From contig JAWHQI010000522.1 of assembly GCA_033032865.1 (NCBI GenBank), forward strand, positions 310,001-374,000: 64,000 nt of DNA. The letters are read 5' to 3'. Each line of letters starts with the position of its first letter. The first letter of the stretch is position 1. Both the position numbers and the translations under genes were made by a program. Below are positions 22,658-32,837 of this stretch, one piece after another. The stretch comes from Dactylorhiza incarnata (lineage: Eukaryota; Streptophyta; Magnoliopsida; Asparagales; Orchidaceae). The notes beneath the pieces were generated by a model. It saw only the letters and a list, made by a program, of their open reading frames with translations, had not been told where the DNA came from and ran no database searches.

Positions 22658-24317
22658 TGTTGGAACATGTTTTTCCGCATCTCTTTGATTTGAGAATAAC
22701 AAATCCAACTTATATTTGATCTTGTTACCATTGTGTTTTTAGCATGTAGGTATGGACAGTTTTCACACCAGGTAACTGCAACAATGGTCTAGCACTAACC
22801 ACATGCTGAAGGATTGAAAGTTACTCAACGCCAGGCTTTAAGCTTAACGCTGGGCGTTAGCGCTAGATGAAATCGGCGTTCGACGAAATGCATACCACGG
22901 CGTTCGACGAAATGTGTTCGACGAAATTTTCGTTCGACAAACTTGATGCTACGATCGACGAAATCAAGTCGCTAAGAACGGAAGCTGGGTTCGACGAAAT
23001 AGATCTTGCGTTCGACGATCTTGCGTTCGACGAATTTCTGGTCTACGAATGATGAAGCCCATTCGACGAACTATATGCTGCGATCGACGAAATCAAGCTG
23101 CTGAGAATGGAAGCAGGGTTCGATGAAATAGATCTTGCGTTCGACGATCTTGCGTTCGACGAATTTCCGGTCGACGAATGATGAAGCCCGCTCGATGAAC
23201 TCCTGTCGACGAAAATTTCGTTCGATGAAAGATGGAGCCAGTTCGACGAATTGAGTTCGACGAAATTATCTGCTCGACGAATTGGGGTGCCATCTAATTA
23301 TAGATGATACTCAACGCCAGGTGTTAGGCTTAACGCTGGGCACTATCCGGTCGACGAATTTGGCAAGGAGAAAGCAGCCGTGATTTCAGGAGGAACATTT
23401 GGAATGATTTGCCCAACGCGTCGCGTAAGCCTTAACGCCAGTGTTGATATTGCATAAAATAAAACATTCCTAAAGTGCAGAATATCCTTCCTCTTCTGAA
23501 GATCCGAGCAATTAATATATTGCTATACATGGTCAACGCCAGGCGTTAGGACTTAACACCGGCGTTAGCTCAAATTCTATAAATCGGAGGATTTTGTCTT
23601 CTCCAACTACTGATTGTCGAGAGCCCTATTCCAGCACTTCAGAAACTTTGTGAGAGCCGTAGTTCCAGACAAACACATTTCCCACTTATATTTCAAAAGG
23701 AGGAATCAAAAGAGACTTGCATCAACATGCTAACTCAACGCGAAGAATGCACGCTTGGACTTCTACGATCTTCAGCGATTCTTCGGTGTCTCCTTCAGAT
23801 TACCTCACAGGGAGTTTTATATTTGTATTGTGTATTTTGTCCTTTATTTCTTCTTTGTAATCGGTTCGTGAATTCGCCTCGTGTTGGCGACTAGGTCTAG
23901 GTAGGACTTAGGAGTAATTCGCCTCGTGTTGGCGACTAGGTCTAGGGAGTAGATCTAGGGGGTGCTCGAGGCCTTTCTGGTGATAGATTGGCTAGAGCGG
24001 CTTGAGGCCGTATCTGGGGAGAGATCGGCTAAAGCCAATCGGTTCGTGGGGATACGAGTCGGTATAGAAAACAAAAAGGGTTTTCATATTATTCGCTTCA
24101 ATTTCTAGCGTCATTGAAATCAGATTTTGTAATCAATTTTATAAATGATAATCATGACTTTTCTTGTTTAATAAAATTGATTTCATTTCTAATTTCATTA
24201 TCTCTTTACTTGTGATTTAACTTTGATCAAAATATCAAAAGTTTTCTATTAAAGTTTAAAGTTTTTAAAACCCTTATTCACCCCCCCCCCCCTCTAAGGG
24301 TGCCTACAGATCCAACA
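22658..24317 (+). repeat. 3' LTR of element F (1660 bp)
   Basis: It matches 14673-16326 throughout, with scattered substitutions. A longer C run at 24282-24293 replaces CCCCCC of the 5' copy. The TATA box TATAAATC at 23578-23585 is intact. Confidence 0.9.
22866..23350 (+). promoter_or_regulatory. TTCGACGAA array, 3' LTR of F
   Basis: This copy of the 14883-15300 array keeps more intact TTCGACGAA sites. Several sites read TTCGATGAA or TTCGACAAA in one LTR and TTCGACGAA in the other, as expected from loss of methylated CpG. Confidence 0.75.
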
Positions 24318-25478
24318 GAAATTGGAAGAGGAGAGGAAAATTGATGAGGGGAAGAAGAGGAAGAAGAGCGGAGATGAGAAGGGGAAGAGGAAAGAGACCA
24401 TGGAGGAGAAGGAGAAGGCTAAAGAGAAGCAACAACAACTTGAGAAGGAGAAATAAGCGCTGATTATTGACTTGACAGTGCTTTCTGCTGATCAAGATAC
24501 CAAGCTAATGAAGGCAGCGACAGACCGCGCGGAAGCTGTTTTTGCTCTCCGAACAGGTAAGACTAAAGTGATCGCGAGATCACCAAATTCACTTCCTTCG
24601 CTTTCTTTCAGGCCTCCGTCCCCAAAGAATCGATGCGAGATCATCATCATTCAAACATATGACATCCTTCTTAGTAATGAAGATTTAAAAAGTGAAGAAA
24701 AGAGGGAGAGAGATTGCAGAAAATAGAATTGAAAAGAATGGACCTTGAGTGCTTTAGAGGATCAGATCGCCTCTTGCTGACCCCAGATCCTGCAACACCA
24801 AAGAAGTCAAAGATCCCTTGTGTGATCGTGACCTTCTTTTCTTTCCAAGTATATTATCTGCTTGGTGTCTTATTTTCTGAATAGCCATAGTCAAGCTTAC
24901 ATTTCTTCTTTTGAATACAAATGTTGACGATACTGAGTCGATCCCAAGAGAAGGAGAAATTCCCCAGCAGTTGACGATCCCACAATTGTTCGTGGAAATT
25001 CTCAAGCCAATCTTCGAGGATGGTTGAACCATGCGGTTTTGGGAGCGCATGCTGGAGGATCAACTCAGAGTTTTGACAGCCGATTGTGAGGGAAGGCTGC
25101 ATGCCAAGGAGCTAGAGTGCTCAAATCGAGTTCATCCGTCCTCTGAATATTATGAGGCGATGCTCGATGAGCTTCAAAAGAAACTCCATAAGGTGGAAAA
25201 AGATGTTGAGTATTACAAGGGGAAGACCGTTGCATTGACTGCCGAGGTCAGCACACTCAGGGCTGGTCCTCCAATATTGCCATGCGTCCGGGAGATCCTA
25301 CCGGTCATCATAAAAAAAAAGACCAACTTCTGAGATCGTCGTGGTCCCTCTGGAGCAGGGGGACAGAGATATTGCTAAAATACATCGAGCTGTGATGTCA
25401 GCGCATCAAAGTTTGGCGGCCACCCTGATTGTTGTTAACGAGATGCAAGATGTTGCAGCCTTCATTGGTAGATAACGC
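24318..25478 (+). pseudogene. Host segment H, piece 3: coiled-coil gene remnant
   Basis: This resumes the charged coiled coil cut by F ('LEEERKIDEGKKRKKSGDEK'), stopping at about 24456. Further open pieces are 24472-24726 and 25031-25333 ('EAMLDELQKKLHKVEKDVEY'), then a Leu/Val-rich end near 25478. A possible short intron 24557-24611 has GTAAG and TTTCTTTCAG borders. The order of acidic, Lys/Glu and heptad-like regions resembles the C-terminal half of plant 'putative gypsy-type transposon' proteins, but this is inference. Several stops make it a pseudogene. Confidence 0.4.
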
Positions 25479-25822
25479 CAGCCAAGGAGATAGAATCCAA
25501 CATTTTTCTTCTAGTCGGTCTTGAAAGACTTTGATATTGGACAATTTAATAATTCTGTAATATATATTGATATTTAATTTTCTTTTTATGAGGTCTCTTG
25601 AATATTGTGACATCAATCTCTGTGATTATGTATTGTCTGTTATTTTTCTCTCACATATTTTATGACTACCTGCTTGAGATGATGTCGTCTATCTTTTTGT
25701 GATCGATTTTGTTGTTGTTATCTCTCACCCAGTATACAGGTCTGGCGGTTTGCAAAGTCAACTGGGCGGTCACTGATTTTGTCATCATGACTAAAATATC
25801 CTTGAAATCCTAAAAATAACCA

Positions 25823-27557
25823 TGTTTAGAATCGAAGATGCAAACTTTAGTGAATGCGTCCAAAGCACCGATCTCAGCGATTTGTTGAAATGGTGTCCGC
25901 TCGGGCCGCTGCAGCTGAGACCTTCATCAATGCCGATCACAAGCCTTGCAGACTTTCTCAAACTTTGGTGGTCGTGCGACTTCCTCGAGAAGATGAAGGG
26001 TTAAATTTGGTGCTGAGAACAAGCTTGTGATCCCAATCGATCCCTTCGATTGTGGTCTCATGCTTCCTCTGCCATAGGAATTTCTGGAGGTGCTGGAGTA
26101 TCGTGGAGTGGTGCTTGGACAACTTCCATTGAACTCCAAAGGTCTCATGTACGCCTTCATCTGTTACTTGAGATCGGGAAAAGTCAAATTTACTATGGAC
26201 TTGTTCCGCTATGCATTTACAATGAAATCACTTAAGGAGGGGAGGAAGAAAGAAGAGTTCAATGGCTTGATGTATTTTTCATTCCATGGGATTAAAGTCC
26301 TCAACCTCCCTAATAGGATCCCATAATGGACTGAAAGGTTCCTGGTCTTTGAGGGAGACTATGGAGGTCATAGGACTCAGCCTCTCGCCGAGGGGAGGCA
26401 GTCTTCAGGAAGTCCAAAGTGATCTTGGAAAAAGAGATCGAAATTCTTTCTTCACTGCCTGGCGAATTCCTTAACCTTCGCTACTACTTGGCCCTTTGCC
26501 CTGAGGTCATCGAGATTTCCCCTGAAGAAAGTAAGTAAATATCCGCGGTCTCAATAAAATTCTCCTTTGTTCGTATATTCTAAAATTTTCATTTTCATTC
26601 CAGTGGTCTTGGATGTTTCAAAGGTCAAGCTTGTGCCACCAAATGAAGTGGTCCTCACTCTATGGGAGATGAGTCTTAAGAGAGACTGTGAGAGGGCAAA
26701 GGAAGAGACTGCCCAAGAGTCCGATTCGGCCAGTAAACCCTTTCCTCTAACTGGGTTCTGGAAGAAAATGAAAGACCTTAAGGGAAACCCCCTTGTTAAG
26801 CGGAATGAGAAGGGGAAAAGTGTGAAGGTGTCCAATGCTCTCCCACTCTAGAGTGGGAAGTTATCTCGGCACACAAATGTGGTCACTTCCGCACTGTATG
26901 GCGAGTGCAACACCAAGGAAATTTTCTCCATTGAGCCCTATATGCTACCTGACATGTTCGAGCAAGTGGTCGCCAAGAGAACGATCATGAGCCAGTTGAT
27001 GGGGCAATCACTCTGCACTACCTTGCATGATATTGATACGCTTCAAGAAAGATTCAAGTAAGAAGCCTTACCTGCAGTCTACTGGTTTCCTTTCATTTTG
27101 ACCACCCAATCTAATTTACTTCCTTTTGTAGAAATAGAATAAAGAGGCCTATCATATAGATAATCCTACCTTCCAAAAGGTGATGCTGAAGCAAATGAAG
27201 GGCGCATCTGCAATGACAATTCTATGGTTACAAGAATACCACGGTCTGTCTTCTGAATTTCAGGAGGTAGAATTCATAGACTTGTATCCAGGAATGGTAA
27301 GGATAATCGACAAAACATCTATCACCGCTTCTGAGACCGGTGAAGGTTGTGAAGAAAGAGAGACCACCAACAAATAACATAAGGAGAGCGAGCCAATTCA
27401 GTTGAGCGAGAGTCAATACACTCCAGGTGATGACTTGAGTTTGGCTGCGGTCTTAAGCTCTGGATCTCGGGTCCCACGTGGAAGCTTAGAGGAGTCCTTA
27501 GAGGAGACCGAATCCTCATCAGAAGAGCAGTCACCGAAGAGATCGAAGAGCATTTAA
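25823..27557 (+). pseudogene. Intron-bearing gene remnant resembling the plant Transposase_28 ('putative gypsy-type transposon') family
   Basis: Exon 1 (to 26530) contains 'IDPFDCGLMLPLP', 'YRGVVLGQLPLNSKGLMYAF' and 'RFLVFEGDYGG'. These follow the layout of the Transposase_28 domain (PF04195): a plasma-like start, a 'P.S...' middle and a 'W..RFFFV.GDW'-type end. GTAAGTAA at 26531 and TTTTCATTCCAG ending at 26603 bound a 73-base intron. Exon 2 runs to 27057. A second intron, 27058-27131, has GTAAGA and TTCCTTTTGTAG borders. Exon 3 ('IDNPTFQKVMLKQMKGASAM') ends with an acidic Ser/Glu tail and 'SPKRSKSI' before TAA at 27557. In-frame stops at about 26082, 26324 and 26849 break it. The real start is not certain. 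The family call is by pattern only. Confidence 0.45.
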
Positions 27558-28254
27558 TGAAGATCAATTTTAGATGATTTTTTTTATTTGCTAGAATTAT
27601 AATCACTGGTCGTTGAGAACACGTGACCTTTGTACTTATAAAAAATGAAATAAAAGAATATTTTGTGTACCTTTTTGTCTGTTTTCTAAGAATGAATGCA
27701 CTTACTTCTTATAATGAATGTGATTTTGTCGATCTCATATTTGCTGGTTCGCTCATACTATGTGATAACATTATAACTTCTCATGAGGTGGAATCGATCT
27801 CAAAACATATAAATCGATCACCAGTCCTTGAATAAGAGAACAAATGTCTTCAATATATATGTTCACATATTCCAAAGAAGCAACATATATATTCGATCAT
27901 AGGCTTTTAAGTGATTGAGCTAGAATCATCAACTGCATAAGAGAGATCGACAATCTTTCGGGCATATAACAAAAAATCCCTTCAGCTTGAAGAATAAGAG
28001 ATAACCAAAGATGGCAATCTATGAAATACTTGATCGCCTTATCTCATAACAATTCAAAAAACCTGATTTGAAATGCTTGAGACCGCCTCTTCAGAAAAAT
28101 GTAGATAATCTTGATAATAATTTTGATGATAATTGCTTATTGACAGCGATCTCCAGTACTTGAGGCCTTTTATGAAAATCTCAATATTACAACAATAGAT
28201 TAAGACTATAGGCATTTCAGTCCATTCCCTAATTGGATACTTAGATCAATAAAT
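27558..28254. other. AT-rich intergenic part of H
   Basis: No ORF, repeat array or RNA gene was seen in these 700 bases. The sequence drifts into the tandem array that follows. Confidence 0.4.
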
Positions 28255-28790
28255 ACATGCGGCAGTCTCAGATGCTCCAGACCACCCCTTAATAGATTAT
28301 GTATACGAAAACCACAAGCGATAATCTTAAATGCTCCATACCGCTCCTTGATAGAATAGGTATCAGAAAAACACAGGCGACATTCTTAAATGCTCCAGAC
28401 CACCCCTTAATAGAATAGATTACAGAAAAATCTCAAGCGACAGTCTTAAATGCTCCAGATCACCCCTTAATAAAATAGATAATAGAAAAACCTCAGGAAA
28501 CAGTCTTAAATGCTCCAGACCGCACCTTAATAAAATAAATAATAGAAAAACCTCAAGTGGCGGACATAAATTCTCCAGATCACCCCTTAATAAAATAGAT
28601 AACAGAAAAACCTCACGAGGCGGTCTTAAATGCTCCAGACCTCCCCTTAATAAAATATATAACAAGAAAAACCTTAGGCGGTGGTATTAAATGCTCCAGA
28701 CCGCCCCTTAATATATTCGATAACAAAAGAACCTCAGGCGGTGGACTTAAATGCTCCAGACCACTCCTTAGTAAAGAAAATATAGAGGAT
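28255..28790. repeat. ~60-bp tandem repeat, about 9 units
   Basis: The unit contains CTTAAATGCTCCAGACC(A/G)C, CCCCTTAATA(A/G)AATA and AGAAAAACCTCAGGCG. The period is close to 60 bases, a multiple of three. That is why a minus-strand frame at 28420-28665 with a 20-residue period stays open; it is not a gene. Units diverge by point changes and small indels. Confidence 0.85.
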
Positions 28791-28968
28791 TAAGATAGTG
28801 ACCTTGGCGGTCTAGAAGCGAAGAAGTGTACAGACCAAAATGATCAATAGGGCAGGTGTGGTGCTAAAAAGCGACTGATATTGCTTTCCTCGGAGAAATC
28901 ATCTAAGTTGTAACAACCTAAAGGAAAAATGGCCTCAGCGATCAGAGTATTTACAGAAAGATTTTGGT

Positions 28969-30398
28969 TGTCTATAGTACACCTAGAGGGGGGTGTGTGA
29001 TTAGGTGTTTTCAAAGTTATTTGGCTCTTTAAAAACTATCTAGCACAGCAAAGGAGCAAACACAAAAAGCACACATAATTTATAGTGGTTCCCTTCAAGA
29101 CAATGTGTCAAGAGGTAGTCCACTGTCCCTCCTACCTATCTAGCAGTATGCTAGACTATGCAACTTCTCCAAAAAATAGATCTCTATCCAATGCAGAAGA
29201 TCTTACAACTTAGACCCACAAAGGATCCTACATCAGCTCTCACACAAAAAGCCTACACTCAGGTTACAAAAACCTTATAAGCAACTCAGACTTTACAAGT
29301 CCGACACAAACTCAGATCTTCTCCAAGATCCTATAGGTTCAGGCTCACACAAAACCCTACAGAATAATGAAATAGTCTTCTTATTGCTGAAGAGAAGAAT
29401 TCAAAAATAAAGCTTGTTACTATGGTCTTCTTCTTCATGCAGATGTAAGCCCAGCAATCTGTTGAATCTCTGGAGCTTTCTCAAGAATCTTCCCTTTGAT
29501 GAATATCAAATGAGCTTGTCTTCCACTGTGGGAGTACTCTTTCTTTGTTCTTCACAACAAAGTGATGAAGACTTCTGCTTTTGACCTTTTTCACTTTTCT
29601 GTTTATTCAATGCAAGTGTGAGAGCAAGAGAGAGAACTATCTCCTGAATTCAAAAATTCCTCTATTTATATTTCCCTGCAATTTTGCATACAGGCCCTCC
29701 ATAATTTTATTCCATAAGTAATTGACCATAAAGGAATATATTCTGAAATAACACAATAAAATATCATAAATGATTTGCCATTTTGGAACTTGCACAATTG
29801 GAAGTATTTGGAATTCTTCATTAATGGCTGCGCAACTGCTATTATGCAGTGAATTTATCATTAAATACTCCTTGAATATTTGGCATGAAAGACGACGGTA
29901 TAATAAATGCAGATCAATTTCCAAGAAGATATGTGCATTAAATGCAGCTCTGTAACTGTCAAGACGACAAACCTTCATAAAGACGATATCGTCTTGATCA
30001 TCAAGACGATATATGTTCTTCACCATGATATCGTTGATAAACTTCTGCCTCCACATGCTATCATAGCTATATAGATGATATTGCTCCTTCTAGACAATAT
30101 CGTCGAGAATTCTGTCTGCATGATTTTACTTAGCCTTCTCAACGATAGAGCTTCTTCCAAATGAAATCATCGAGACTGTCTCAACGACATACTTCTGTCT
30201 CAACAATATTTCAGCTATGTCTCAGGACGATCTTTGACTTAGATGGTTTTTACTTCTTTTATAGTCTTGATTCTAGGAATGTAGCATTGATATATCTGTC
30301 ACATCATGAACTGAAAACATAACTTTAAAAACATCTTTGCTTATCTATACTTGTGATCCTTCTTCAAATCAAGGAACATTGAAGACAATTTTCCAACA
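28969..30398 (-). repeat. 3' LTR of element D (1430 bp)
   Basis: On the minus strand it runs from TGTTGGAAAATTG at 30398 to CTATAGACA at 28969. Near its end it carries CACCCCCCTCTAGGTG, shared with the LTRs of C, F and G, and 'TTTATAGTGGTTCCC', shared with C. A TATAAATAG box lies at 29662-29670 (minus). Confidence 0.85.
29955..30240 (-). promoter_or_regulatory. CGATATCG / GACGAT dyad array in U3 of D
   Basis: It includes the perfect palindromes AAGACGATATCGTCTT (29980-29995) and, overlapping it, TCTTGATCATCAAGA, with several further CAACGATA, ATATCGTC and CATCGAGAC variants. The array lies upstream of the TATA box in element orientation. Confidence 0.65.
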
Positions 30399-30596
30399 AT
30401 ATCCCCCTATTTGAAGAACCCAGAACTTACAAATTTAGATAAGCTTTACTAAATAATGTACTCAATAATGATCAATATAGAATTAAGGCAATTAGTATGA
30501 TCATCAAAAATAGTCCCAAACATGAATATAAATCAGACATAAATAATAAACATAGAAGTATGCATATGGTTTTCCTAAATTCCATATTCCTCATCA

Positions 30597-30741
30597 TTCC
30601 TCTTGGAAAGATTTCCCTTTAGAAGATGATCCAGCATTCCCTTTCTTCTCAGCTTCAGCCTTCTTGGTCTTCTCAGCATCAGCCTGCTTTTGCTTTTACC
30701 TTTCAAAGTAGCTGTATGGTTTGGGGTGATATCTGAGAGGG
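30597..30741 (-). pseudogene. ORF3 of D, C-terminal piece
   Basis: On the minus strand it reads 'RYHPKPYSYFER', a stop, then 'KQKQADAEKTKKAEAEKKG' and a Lys/Ser tail. It matches the C-terminus of ORF3 in element C ('PPPRYHPKPYAYFARQEQKK'). It is cut from the rest by solo LTR K. Confidence 0.7.
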
Positions 30742-30746
30742 GCATG

Positions 30747-32345
30747 TGATGAGTCCTGATCATATACACTTTCATGGACTCATCTGGGCCATTTATTTAG
30801 TCATTTCACCGTACTTTAGCCCTGTTATAGTTCATATTGATCAGTCTATGCTAGGTGCACTTCTAGGCCCATTTTGGTGTGTTTTCATGTTTATCTTCAT
30901 TAATAGTTTTCATGCACTGTTAGGTGCCACTTTCAGTAGCTGGATTTGTGGTTGGACGCTAGAATAGGAGTCGTGCAGGTGCTTCCGGTGCAATTCTGCA
31001 CAGGAACACTGCGCATGATCACTGGTTCTATTGCGCACGACCACTGGTCGTGCGCTACTGATCGTGTGCACTTAACACTTTTTCATGAGTTCTGTTTCAA
31101 TCAGTGCGCACGACCACCTACGATAGTGCGCACGACCACCGGTCGTGCGCCACTGGTCGTGCGAACATGTTGTTTCATAATTTCTGTCTTTGCAGGTTCC
31201 ATCCAGACAGAGCACACGATCACCGGATTCTAGTGCGCACGACCACTGGTCGTGCGCCAATGACCGTGCGCACTATTTAATTCCAGCGCCTATAAATTCC
31301 GCTGCTCGCGAATTAGGTCAGGACCCCCGCATTTTTCCGCCGTCTTCCGCCCGGTTCCGCCCAGATTCGCCCCTCCACCGTCGCCCACCATATGGAGGTT
31401 CGTGACATCTTGAGCCGGAGTTTCCTCTCGGCCTCCTCCTTCATCCAAGAGCTCCAAAGGAAGACCTAGCCGCCATTACCATCAAGCAAGAGGAAGTTTG
31501 CAACCTCTACCGGATCGTGACACGAAGAAGACGGGTCCATTGGAGAGTCGTGACAGCTCTCTCTACCCCGGATGTAGTTGCGGACCGAGCTTGGACGCGG
31601 ATTGACAACCCGACGATTCCAACCGTGAATCTCCAACGAGCCTTCGGATTCGGTCGATTTCTTGCCTTATTCTTCTCTTATTGATGTATGTATGTAGTTA
31701 GATCTATGTATTAAGATGAAGTAGCACTTAAACTTGCTTTTATCTCTATATATTTCATGTCTATGTGAAATACCCTTTTTGTTTATTTGTGTGCTTGAGG
31801 AGCGCCCCATTCCATTTTCCACTCCACCACCGTGTCCGGTGCCGCACTAGCAATTACTAGTGGCGTGCTTGTCGAAGAGGTGCTTGCGACCCTCACTCCG
31901 CTAGCCTTCTCGTCCATCCGCCTACCGAAGCGTGGCATCGCGGCCCGTACTCCATCCCGCCTAACGAAGCAGCGCGCTCAAGGCCTGCATAGTTCGATCC
32001 GCTTGCCTACTCATCCATCCGCCCTTACGAAGTAGCGTGTTCAAGGCCTACGTAGTCTTCCATCCCGCCGAGCGAAGCTTTGCATAGCGGCATTGCATAG
32101 GAGTAGTTATAGTATTTTCTTTTATTTTCCAACAGCCCAATCACCCCGTTTCCGCATTCCATCCGGCTCAAGGACTTCGATCTCAAGTCCTTCCTCGAAC
32201 GTTAACTCCACCTTACTGTGTTCCTTGAGAGATTCGATACTCGGGGATTACTCCTCGTTTTATATTACTTGAACGATCGGTACACTGCCGTTTCGTGTCG
32301 CAGTCGAGCTACCGCCTATAGCGGTGTGTGAGATTTGCGCCATCA
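30747..32345 (+). mobile_element. K: solo LTR of the Athila-type family (1599 bp)
   Basis: It starts TGATGAGTCC and ends GCGCCATCA, and is flanked by perfect GCATG duplications (30742-30746, 32346-32350). Its sequence and length match the LTRs of B (1600 bp). It contains the GCACGACCA/TGGTCGTGC array at 31008-31275 and TATAAATT at 31291-31298. Confidence 0.92.
31008..31275 (+). promoter_or_regulatory. GCACGACCA/TGGTCGTGC palindrome array and TATA box in K
   Basis: At least four facing pairs occur, including arms GCGCACGACCA and TGGTCGTGCGC around a single base. The TATA box follows 16 bases after the array. Confidence 0.75.
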
Positions 32346-32350
32346 GCATG

Positions 32351-32832
32351 CGTAGTATTTTGCACTGAAGGATCTCCCATTCTAACTTTGGTCCAATAAC
32401 CTCTGTCATTTTTCCCTTGCTGATACAGTGCCCAGGTATTTAAGATAATGTCCCTTGAGTATGGGCTCAACTCTTCAAAGTTTGGATTCTTTTTAACCTC
32501 CTCCATTCTCCTTCTCTTGGCCTCTTGCTCTTCATTATCCACATGATGACTCTTTCCTTTTTTAACATGCCCACTGCCACTAGAGGGCTCATCAGCAAAA
32601 TACACTTGATAGGTTTCAGGTTGTAGATGCTGCTCTGAGAGGTCTTCTGCTACTTGCACATTTGATGGTCCATCAGGGATAACACTACCATCTTGGAAAG
32701 GATGTTGATAAGGTATTCCATAATCTATTGTGTCAAGGCCCATAAATATCTTACTTCATTTGATAGATACATGGCATGATGGCTTGATAGAATCTCCCTC
32801 TTTATGGCTTCTACAAATATTTCTTTAGAAAG
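32351..32832 (-). pseudogene. ORF3 of D, third piece
   Basis: The open frame from 32743 reads 'MGLDTIDYGIPYQHPFQDGS', then 'FADEPSSGSGHVKKGKSHHV', a basic 'EAKRRRMEEVKKNPNFEEL' stretch and 'DPSVQNTTHA' up to K. It is an acidic/basic linker of the same ORF3. It lies between the C and K insertions, each bounded by a clean target duplication. No enzyme domain is seen. Confidence 0.6.
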
Positions 32833-32837
32833 AGAGG

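Larger units (their letters stand above)
14673..24317 (+). mobile_element. Element F: gag-only, non-autonomous Ty1/copia retrotransposon
   Basis: LTRs of 1654 and 1660 bases (14673-16326, 22658-24317) flank a tRNA-Met primer site, a broken gag and then 4.8 kb without any pol domain. The flanking pentamers are GAAAC and GAAAT, a duplication with one C-to-T change. Three short blocks of its long 3' spacer occur in the same order in the 3' spacer of element G, so G-like elements are likely helpers. It interrupts the charged coiled-coil region of H. Confidence 0.9.

Noticed and set aside
28420..28665. Minus-strand frame with a 20-residue repeat
   Set aside because: It is a shadow of the 60-bp tandem array whose period is divisible by three; there is no start context and no family.
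31832..32035. Frames inside the K and B LTRs (also 37288-37608 and 42097-42417)
   Set aside because: They recur because the LTR recurs; both strands are open through GC-rich text, with no domain and no conserved start.
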